From: Candidatus Latescibacterota bacterium | Lineage (GTDB): Bacteria > Krumholzibacteriota > Krumholzibacteriia > Krumholzibacteriales > Krumholzibacteriaceae | Direction of reading: 5' to 3' | DNA length: 36,916 nucleotides | Assembly: GCA_019038625.1 (NCBI GenBank) | Contig: JAHOYU010000175.1 | Coordinates: forward strand, 1-36,916 | Part shown: positions 16,419-23,765 of the stretch, in pieces | Numbering within the stretch: the first letter of the stretch is position 1 | Layout: each line of letters starts with the position of its first letter | Program-made: the position numbers and the translations under genes | Notes under the pieces: model-generated | The model's input: only the letters and a program-made list of their open reading frames with translations | Databases searched by the model: none | What the model was told of the DNA's origin: nothing

Positions 16419-19400
16419 CTAACTTTTCTTTCCAAGACCACTATCATAAGATTGGCGATGTTTTTCTTTTCTTTTTGTCTCAAGGATCTTTTTCTTCTCG
16501 CACTCCATATATTCCTGAAGGAGATCGGCCAGCTCCTTTATCTCAGTATCGTCTTCCTCGTTCCCCCATACATCGCCTGACAGCAGCGACAGACAGAATT
16601 CCCTCTGCTTTTCGATCTCATCGAGATCAAGAGCACTTGACGATCCGAACGTCTTCTCCATCAATTCATGCGCACTGTGAGCCTTCATCATCGCCTGGAT
16701 AGCTTCTCTCGCGGACTGCCCGAGAAGAATATCTTCTCCTATGTTGCCCAGTTTGCCTGAAGGAACCACGAATCCCCTGTCGTCATCACGGATGATATGC
16801 CCTTCTTTATAAAGGGTGTACCAGTATGAGAAGAATTTGCAGCTCTCCTCGTTGATCATGCTACTCGAGACGAGAGCCTCTTCAGGATCGAGAGATAGGG
16901 GCAGCTTGCTTTCATCGATGCCCGGATCACCCATTTCCCAGTTTCTATCTATATGAAGGGGATACTGGCGGCCGTGCTGAGGTCTCGTCCAGTCCCTCTC
17001 TCCGAGTCTGGTGTTGTAAGCCTCCTTCATCGTGGTTACCAGGTTTCTGAATACAAAGAGTGGAACACCGAGCACCGCGCGGTAGAAAATAGCCATTTTC
17101 CCGTTATCGGAATAATCCTTATCAACAAATTCAGGACTTACTCTTCTTACCAGGTGAGGAAAATCAAGCGATTGCACATCAGGCTTCGGATCAGGATACA
17201 GATCATGGTCATAACACACGAGTGATTGCTTGCACGAATACTCTGTTACTTCCATATCCTCCATATCGATATTGGCCATAATCGCGCTTCGCCTGACACA
17301 TGTAGATATCTTGGTTTCGAGATAGTTCCTCATGAATCTCTGCATCTCGACATCAAGTTCGCGCTGAGAACGATTGAGAAGTTTTTTCTCGGTACTGTAG
17401 ACAATATCGATCCAGTTCTCCTCACAGTCCTCCAGTCTTCCCATCGCTCTGAGCCGCCCTCTGAATTTAAGCTGTGCTTCGGCCATAAGAGCCTGCTGCA
17501 GATTCAGCCCCCTTTTTTCTTTTCCTTCCTTGTACGTGCCGACGATCCTCGGCCTCAGGGCTTCTTTGACGTTTTCCGTGAATACGATCCGGATCCGGTC
17601 GACCTGGTCCCTGACGGTCGTCAGGTTGGGATCGCTGAAAACGCTTGCGATCGTCTTATGTACCTCTCTGGTCCTTATTTTCACACTTTCCTTGACGAAC
17701 ACGTTGTAGTATTCATTCCACATCCGAGCACCGTCAAAGCCCTGTAAAGCCTCGATATCGTTGTAATACTGTTCGGCCTGTGTATCACCCCCAGGATTCT
17801 TCTGGAATTCGCTGGCCTGCCTGGCAAGTTCCTTTATCTCTTTATCGGCCTGTGTGCTGAACATGCGGAATGTCTCGCCCAGTTCAGTGAAGATCTCGAG
17901 CAACTTCGCGTGAAGATCGTGATAGAACTGCAGAAATACGAGGGTCGAATACCGGGTAGATATGGTGTTGATCCACATATCCAGTCTCTCGACTGATTGG
18001 CTGAAGTCTTCGGCACCACTTCCCCGTGTGACTTCTGATATCCATTCGTGCCACTTTGTCTTCGAGGCTTCTCGAAGTTCTTCATCGCCCCTGATTACTG
18101 CTATCGATTCGTTAAGAGCCTGTTCGCTATTATCGAGCCTGTTCTGTTCCAGGACTTTCCTCAAAATAGTGCAGACTGAATCACTGAGTTTGATGTTGGC
18201 GATTATGAACAGCCTCTGCATATGAAACGGCGTTCTTTCGTGAGCGAGGAAGTCGGTAATAAAACTCCTCTTTAATGTGTCGTCCATCATATTAGTCTTC
18301 TGACGGACTTTCTCCCTCGCGCTGTGCAGGTCTCTTCGATTCAACTTTATGTTCGCATCGAAGATATCCTGCATGTCCTCCCAACTCTCCTCCTTCGCGC
18401 TCTCCCCGCGAGTGGTCCTGTGATGCTGCAACTGAACGGCCCTTGCGGTATCTTCGAAAAACAGTGAACTGAGCCTGTCCCAGAAACGCCGGAAAGTGCC
18501 TGTAGACAGATAATTCAGGCCTTCCCGTTCTTCGATAAGCAACGTACTCTCCAGTACATCACCGAATTTATTATAAGCGAAGAAGAATGGTTCGAGCTTG
18601 GCCAGGTACTGGCGCGACACCTTGCCACCGCCGGGCTGCGATCCGCTATCCCCGGATTCATCGCCTTCGAATACATCCATATTCTCAGGTGAGATGTCTT
18701 CCGGAAGAATCAGCTTGTACAGCAGGCTCTTGCTTTCCTCGTCCATCGGTTTTGTGGCCAGATCATCGACCGAGTTCTGCAACCCCTTGAGATTCAGAGA
18801 TTTCGCATACCCTGCCTTTTTCAATTCGTTGAGATACTTATTGCCTCCGTGGCTGTCCTGACGGTCATGCATATATTCCACGAATTTTTCGTCATAGAGG
18901 CGATCCTGTTCCTTGCTGTCCAGTCCTTCGAGATCATCAAGCTTAGGGATATAATCCTTTTTACCTGAAGGAAGCATAAGAAACAGTCTTGCAGAAAGAT
19001 GTTCCTGGATCACGTCGGCGGTCTTCCTCATCGAACAGTATTCGAGAAGGTCGTTATCGGGAAGAACCAGAACGGAGCAACCGTAACTCCCATAGAACGT
19101 ACTGTAAAGTCCTCTAGCGAGCCGCTTCTGGTTCTTTTCGTAATTGTCGTAGTCGCTGTTCCTGTGAGCGAATATCGGCGAGAACAGCTGTAGATAAATT
19201 GCGTCTGCAACCGATACCTTCCAGTTATCGATAAAAACGTCCGGATTGGTATCTATAACATAGATGAAATCAAACGGACTTTCGGTTATCTCGGTATCTG
19301 AAATAAATGGATGATAGACAAACGATCTCCTGTTCCTGGCATCACGAAGGTCAGAGAAGACCTTGAGATGCATCAGGTGCTCGTCCTCTTTCATGGCGCT

Positions 19401-20075
19401 GTATCCGTTGGCCATGATGTCTCCTCTCTGCCTCATGTTCCGGATTTTTGGCAGAACGAGAGTGGAGAGCATCGATATGCCGGTTATATTGGCCGACCAT
19501 CCGAAGTTATTGATCAGGTTTCGAATGATCGCAGCAAACATCAGGTGGGCACCCGAACCAGTGCCTCCCGCCACAGTATAGTACATGAAGACGTTGAACT
19601 TCTTTACTTCATAGGACAGCATCGTGTTCTGCATGTCGATGGTCGAGAGGATAGCTGACTCGAGCCGCTTGATCAGGTCGGTCGATTCGAGGCTGTTGTA
19701 GAGGCTCACCCTGCTCTCTATCCTTATCTGGCCGGCTCCCGCGCCCTGCGAAGAACGGAAGTTATACCAGTCGTGAATCCACTGATCGACCCTTGGATCG
19801 GGATCAGGTTTGCTCGCCCCACCTCGTCCGAGTTTATCCTTGACCCAGAGCCCCTTGTCGAACCCGCTTATGGCATAACGGTGCGCCTGGGGTACGTGCC
19901 TGCACCCATCCAGATCAGCCTTGTCTGTATCGATAACGAAGAACTGCATCGTCTTCTGAAGCAGTTCCCAGTCATCCCTGTCTCCCAGAATGGAAGCTAT
20001 CCGGTTGACGATCTGCCCGCCGGCTCCACCCAGACCGATGAACAGTGTCGGTGGATGTTTACGATCATTAATCAT
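16419..20075 (-). CDS. Tubulin_2 family (FtsZ/tubulin-like) GTPase, very long form
   Basis: The protein is about 1218 aa from ATG 20075, which has GGGAG nine bases upstream; ATG 20096 overlaps the vWA stop (ATGA) and is the alternative. The N-terminus shows PPTLFIGLGGAGGQIVNRI, the first nucleotide loop of tubulin-like GTPases, then SSQGAGAGQIR, which is typical of Pfam Tubulin_2 (PF13809), and AGGTGSGAHLMFAAIIRNL (GGTGSG near residues 170-175), the tubulin/FtsZ signature that contacts GTP phosphates. FIYVIDTNPDVF fits a later core strand. After about 400 residues of tubulin core come 800 residues of helices, much longer than FtsZ. Such proteins are expected to bind GTP and perhaps polymerise in the cytoplasm. 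It follows a vWA lipoprotein, a pairing reported for some bacterial FtsZ-like families linked to membrane remodelling. Confidence 0.88.
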   Translation of the reverse strand: MINDRKHPPTLFIGLGGAGGQIVNRIASILGDRDDWELLQKTMQFFVIDTDKADLDGCRHVPQAHRYAISGFDKGLWVKDKLGRGGASKPDPDPRVDQWIHDWYNFRSSQGAGAGQIRIESRVSLYNSLESTDLIKRLESAILSTIDMQNTMLSYEVKKFNVFMYYTVAGGTGSGAHLMFAAIIRNLINNFGWSANITGISMLSTLVLPKIRNMRQRGDIMANGYSAMKEDEHLMHLKVFSDLRDARNRRSFVYHPFISDTEITESPFDFIYVIDTNPDVFIDNWKVSVADAIYLQLFSPIFAHRNSDYDNYEKNQKRLARGLYSTFYGSYGCSVLVLPDNDLLEYCSMRKTADVIQEHLSARLFLMLPSGKKDYIPKLDDLEGLDSKEQDRLYDEKFVEYMHDRQDSHGGNKYLNELKKAGYAKSLNLKGLQNSVDDLATKPMDEESKSLLYKLILPEDISPENMDVFEGDESGDSGSQPGGGKVSRQYLAKLEPFFFAYNKFGDVLESTLLIEEREGLNYLSTGTFRRFWDRLSSLFFEDTARAVQLQHHRTTRGESAKEESWEDMQDIFDANIKLNRRDLHSAREKVRQKTNMMDDTLKRSFITDFLAHERTPFHMQRLFIIANIKLSDSVCTILRKVLEQNRLDNSEQALNESIAVIRGDEELREASKTKWHEWISEVTRGSGAEDFSQSVERLDMWINTISTRYSTLVFLQFYHDLHAKLLEIFTELGETFRMFSTQADKEIKELARQASEFQKNPGGDTQAEQYYNDIEALQGFDGARMWNEYYNVFVKESVKIRTREVHKTIASVFSDPNLTTVRDQVDRIRIVFTENVKEALRPRIVGTYKEGKEKRGLNLQQALMAEAQLKFRGRLRAMGRLEDCEENWIDIVYSTEKKLLNRSQRELDVEMQRFMRNYLETKISTCVRRSAIMANIDMEDMEVTEYSCKQSLVCYDHDLYPDPKPDVQSLDFPHLVRRVSPEFVDKDYSDNGKMAIFYRAVLGVPLFVFRNLVTTMKEAYNTRLGERDWTRPQHGRQYPLHIDRNWEMGDPGIDESKLPLSLDPEEALVSSSMINEESCKFFSYWYTLYKEGHIIRDDDRGFVVPSGKLGNIGEDILLGQSAREAIQAMMKAHSAHELMEKTFGSSSALDLDEIEKQREFCLSLLSGDVWGNEEDDTEIKELADLLQEYMECEKKKILETKRKEKHRQSYDSGLGKKS

Positions 20076-20092
20076 AATCTTTTTCTCCCTGA

Positions 20093-22474
20093 TCATTTGA
20101 GCCTGATAACAAAACGACCTTCTTCTATCTCACCTGGGACCGGATAACTGATAGAACCGCGTACCGGTACAAGCTTGTTCTTGTCAGAGGGAGCTTCCTT
20201 GCCCGTCACTCTGTGCAGATCACCCAGCCTGATCAGTATCTTTCCGCCCGACCGGAAAAAACCAACGTTGGTATTTCCGACCTTGGCCTTGAAAGGCCTG
20301 GCGAACGGTCCTGTAGGGAATCCAAGGACTGATTGGATCAACCGGCCCAGTTTGCTTCCGAAACTCGAATCCAGATATTTGTTTTGAGTTTTCTTTCCTT
20401 TCCTCTTGTTAGTAAAGGATTTTACCATCGTCAACGGATATAAAAACAGAAGTGCCTTTAGATAGGAAGAGAGCAAGCCTTCACCTGGACGCGGACTGTG
20501 ATATCGCCTGAGGGCCCTCTTCGGCTTATATGAGATCTTCCGTGTACTGTAACCAAACACGTAATGTAAAGGACGATAGATGAAGAAAAGGAAGATCCAC
20601 AGATAGATCAGCCACTGCAGCCAGAAATGACTGGTCCTCCATGCCCAACCGAGCTCCTGGATCTCGGCTTTCACGCCGATCTCCTTGTCTCCCTTTATCT
20701 TTCCTGCATTTGAAGGATATATGATCGGTACTACAAGTCTCTTTCCAAGCTTTCTAGCGTCACGATTGATATCGAGATAGAAATCAGCCTTATAATCTTC
20801 GTCTATGACGAAACGCTTTCTATGGCGCCGGTCGGTCAGTCGGATTCGATATTCGTCATAAAGTTTTTCTTCATCGAGCTTGAATACCACTCCCCTGAGA
20901 GCCGGATCGGTACCTTTGAATCTCACAACAGCTTTATTCTTCCTCCAGTTCTCAGCATAAGGAAGTTTAAGCAATTTACTCACGCATCGACACCACCAGT
21001 AATACATACCGTCGGCAAAAGGAATGACTTCTCCAAAATCAGCGTCGTTGTTGACCCTCAGAATGACTCCGTCCTTGCCTCCGAACTTAACGTTGATTGT
21101 CCGGTTGAGCCACATGCTGTTACCGGCCGAGCAGACAAGGTCGTGAAATAAGGTGTCCTTCGGCGTAATTTCCATCTCGAATCCGTATCGCTCATCTGGC
21201 CTGTCCTCGAGGGATGTCTCCACGTAATTAAGGGAGTACTTAAACTCTCCCTCACTGAAAAATTCAGGATCCTTGATCGGCTCCCCGCTGCTGTCTACCA
21301 GACGTCCCCGGACCAGGTTGGGAGCATTCATCAGACCCCTTTTCGGGTACTTGCCGTATATCTGTAAATAAACATCGTAATTCTGGATCAGAAGGGCTGA
21401 CGCATCCTCTAGCCCTTCCAGCTTGAAATCCCATGAACCAGGATTCGGATCGTTGACATGAATGATCTGGTAAGGCCCCAGATGCTCTGTCCTGTCCATT
21501 CGAACATAGCCCGACCCTCCTAATTGACTGGACAGCTTGCTTCCTTCCGGGTCCTCGAAGGAAACGGACAGCTGATCCCCCTTATCGGGGATGAAGAGAA
21601 CAAATTCCTTAACATACTTGTTAATATTTACTGAAGTCTTGCCCTGCAGCGGGCAGGGCTCTACCCTGGTTTCCAGTATCTTTCCGAAAACTTCGGCGAA
21701 TTTTCCCACAAGGTCCTCGGGTCGCCCGGCCTTGAGTATCGTTCCCCCCGTCGCCTCAGCCAGAGGAAGAAGATGGTCTATCCTCGTAGCATCACCGAGA
21801 GCCACACCGTAGAAAACTATATTATTCTTTTTAAGGACATCCCGGTACTTGAGAAGATTCTCCTTCTCTCGCCTGTGTATCTCTTCCATCCAGGAATTCG
21901 TGCGTTTTCCACCCCGGTCAGTGTTTCCGTCTGTAAAAAGTATCAGATAGCGTTTCGCCTCAACAGGTTCCATCGACGAAAGATTCTTGACTGCCCTGTA
22001 GATCGGCTCCTCGAACACGGTGATCTGCGAATAATATTCAAGACTCTTTACCCAGTCCTTCAGTTCACCATTACCGGACGGATCGTTCCTTAATGGCCCT
22101 ATCTGGTCTGCCGTCGATGACTTCCAGCCTGCACAACTGGCATTGATTACATCGGTTGCCAGCTTGTCCGAGCTGACGACACCCGGATTAGGAAAGCTCG
22201 TTATGTAAAGTTGATCCATATCGCTGAGCATATCGATGAAGACAAGAGACGAGAAAAGCATCATCTTCTGCTTGTCATTCCTTTTCATGCTTCCCGAGCT
22301 ATCGAGGACCAGGGCGAGGTTCCTTTGCAGCGGAGGAGCACCCTTGGACCATGTGATCTCATCGTCAGGGATCTTATCCTTTTTGAACTTGGCTGCAAAA
22401 TCACCTATGGTGTCACAGCCAATAAGAGACAAAATTCCTGCAAACAGAATCAAAACAACGAACGATCGTTTCAT
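20093..22474 (-). CDS. vWA-domain lipoprotein with C-terminal membrane segment
   Basis: This is a 793-aa protein. The N-terminus is a lipoprotein signal (FAGILSLIGC, lipobox cysteine at residue 20). A von Willebrand factor A domain follows, with an intact MIDAS motif DSSGS (58-62) and the strand LILFTDGNTD, so it can bind a metal ion and a protein ligand. Residues about 280-600 are beta-rich and look like linked Ig-type segments. One strong membrane segment (WLQWLIYLWIFLFFIY, about 615-640) is followed by a basic region of about 150 residues predicted to be cytoplasmic. This topology would put the vWA domain outside the inner membrane and a tail inside, able to reach the Tubulin_2 protein encoded immediately downstream with overlapping genes. 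It follows the M48 gene by 16 bp. Confidence 0.88.
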   Translation of the reverse strand: MKRSFVVLILFAGILSLIGCDTIGDFAAKFKKDKIPDDEITWSKGAPPLQRNLALVLDSSGSMKRNDKQKMMLFSSLVFIDMLSDMDQLYITSFPNPGVVSSDKLATDVINASCAGWKSSTADQIGPLRNDPSGNGELKDWVKSLEYYSQITVFEEPIYRAVKNLSSMEPVEAKRYLILFTDGNTDRGGKRTNSWMEEIHRREKENLLKYRDVLKKNNIVFYGVALGDATRIDHLLPLAEATGGTILKAGRPEDLVGKFAEVFGKILETRVEPCPLQGKTSVNINKYVKEFVLFIPDKGDQLSVSFEDPEGSKLSSQLGGSGYVRMDRTEHLGPYQIIHVNDPNPGSWDFKLEGLEDASALLIQNYDVYLQIYGKYPKRGLMNAPNLVRGRLVDSSGEPIKDPEFFSEGEFKYSLNYVETSLEDRPDERYGFEMEITPKDTLFHDLVCSAGNSMWLNRTINVKFGGKDGVILRVNNDADFGEVIPFADGMYYWWCRCVSKLLKLPYAENWRKNKAVVRFKGTDPALRGVVFKLDEEKLYDEYRIRLTDRRHRKRFVIDEDYKADFYLDINRDARKLGKRLVVPIIYPSNAGKIKGDKEIGVKAEIQELGWAWRTSHFWLQWLIYLWIFLFFIYRPLHYVFGYSTRKISYKPKRALRRYHSPRPGEGLLSSYLKALLFLYPLTMVKSFTNKRKGKKTQNKYLDSSFGSKLGRLIQSVLGFPTGPFARPFKAKVGNTNVGFFRSGGKILIRLGDLHRVTGKEAPSDKNKLVPVRGSISYPVPGEIEEGRFVIRLK

Positions 22475-22490
22475 AATCTCTCCCGCATTA

Positions 22491-23612
22491 TCATTTTACG
22501 CGAACATCCTGCATTCCCAGGCGTGCGAGCCTCTGCCAGCGTCGCATCGAATTAGGATGAGACTGCTCGAGTTCCGATAAAAACGTAACAATATCTCCGA
22601 TAACTGTATTTGATTCGAGGGATCGACTGTGGGCGACGACAGTAGCGAACAGGTCATAACGGCGCGGGAACCCGCTTTTTCCGAGACTCACGCGCATATC
22701 CTCAAGTTTCATCAGGGATGTTATAAGACCTGAGGCGCTACCGCTGAGAATAACCCCGTAATCATCAGCCAGATATTCGGCAAGCTGGGATTCCCAGTAC
22801 AGCAAAGCCCTGGGCAGCCATAACGGCATACTTATCATGTTGATTATAAGTCTGATAACGAAGCTGAACCCTGAAAAGACAAAGCGTAATATCCCTAACG
22901 GTAATCGCTCAAGATACATGAACACAGTCTTAATAATTCGATTGATCATTTGCACGGGCCAGAACAGGTAGTGAAGTATTTTAGTGACTTCCGAGAACAT
23001 ACAGGTGACGATATAGTCGTTTTCAACGATATGTCCTGTCTCGTGAGCAAGGATCGAACGCAGCTGGGGCAGGCTCATCTCCTGAAGAACATCGAGAGCA
23101 AAGACGATCCTGGCCCTGTCCAGGTTGCCATATGTTATGACATTGGATTTAATCCTGTCAGTGTAATATACGTCCGCATGTTTATCGATAAGCCCCTGCC
23201 TCATCCATAGTCTCAGATCAGATCCGAGAGTGTGCAACTTTCTGTTACAGTCCGCGTTTATCGAAGGTTCTCCCTCACCCTCCGGAAGCTTCACCCTTAC
23301 ATCAAGGTCCCGATCATATATCCTCGGAAGGGAAAAATATGTGAGCAACCCCGGGACAACAGCCGCCATGATGACTATCAGCAGAAGCGTACCGATGATC
23401 TCGAGAGGTATCATCTGGCTGAAATCGAAGATCTTCAGCGGTACGTTGACGATGACTATGACAGAGGCAACAAACGATGTGACTATGATCAGGATCGTCA
23501 GGACTATAAGGAATATTGCCAGCTTTTTACCAAGAACAAGGGGCAGACTGTGACTCCGCAGAAGTTCGACAAGTTCAACCCTCGAAAGACTTGTCCTGAT
23601 ACCAGTAAACAA
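22491..23612 (-). CDS. M48-family (HtpX/Ste24-like) membrane zinc metalloprotease
   Basis: This is a 373-aa protein starting at TTG 23612, with AGGGA six to seven bases upstream. It has two hydrophobic segments at about residues 31-56 and 67-95, then the M48 zinc motif LAHETGHIVENDY (HETGH 190-194), a further hydrophobic region (about 212-270), and the third zinc ligand in EYLADDYG (E279, D283), the usual ExxxD of M48 enzymes. All catalytic residues are present, so it should be an active membrane peptidase, with length close to the family norm. As first gene of the operon it may process or turn over the membrane subunits encoded downstream, as HtpX does for membrane proteins; that part is inference. 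Confidence 0.9.
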   Translation of the reverse strand: MFTGIRTSLSRVELVELLRSHSLPLVLGKKLAIFLIVLTILIIVTSFVASVIVIVNVPLKIFDFSQMIPLEIIGTLLLIVIMAAVVPGLLTYFSLPRIYDRDLDVRVKLPEGEGEPSINADCNRKLHTLGSDLRLWMRQGLIDKHADVYYTDRIKSNVITYGNLDRARIVFALDVLQEMSLPQLRSILAHETGHIVENDYIVTCMFSEVTKILHYLFWPVQMINRIIKTVFMYLERLPLGILRFVFSGFSFVIRLIINMISMPLWLPRALLYWESQLAEYLADDYGVILSGSASGLITSLMKLEDMRVSLGKSGFPRRYDLFATVVAHSRSLESNTVIGDIVTFLSELEQSHPNSMRRWQRLARLGMQDVRVK

Positions 23613-23663
23613 ATTAAATCCCTGGGAATGAGCCTATAATGTTTTGAGAGAAAACCGTAGACG

Positions 23664-23692
23664 AGCATACTAAAAATGATATTACATTTCAA
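23664..23692 (-). promoter_or_regulatory. Candidate sigma-70 promoter of the 12-gene operon
   Basis: On the minus strand TTGAAA (23692-23687) and TATGCT (23669-23664) are separated by 17 bp. This lies about 50 bp upstream of the M48 start and in the only sizeable gap ahead of the operon. Each box matches the consensus partly, so it is a candidate only. Confidence 0.35.
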
Positions 23693-23765
23693 GAAATATT
23701 TTTCCGGCCGCACAAATATACTACAACAAACAAGGTATGAAGAAATTACCATGTAGTTATTCGAT

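Noticed and set aside
15738-16580. Plus-strand open frame of 280 codons
   Set aside because: It is antisense to the 329-aa gene and the end of the Tubulin_2 gene, which fit the tight operon; no recognisable protein features.
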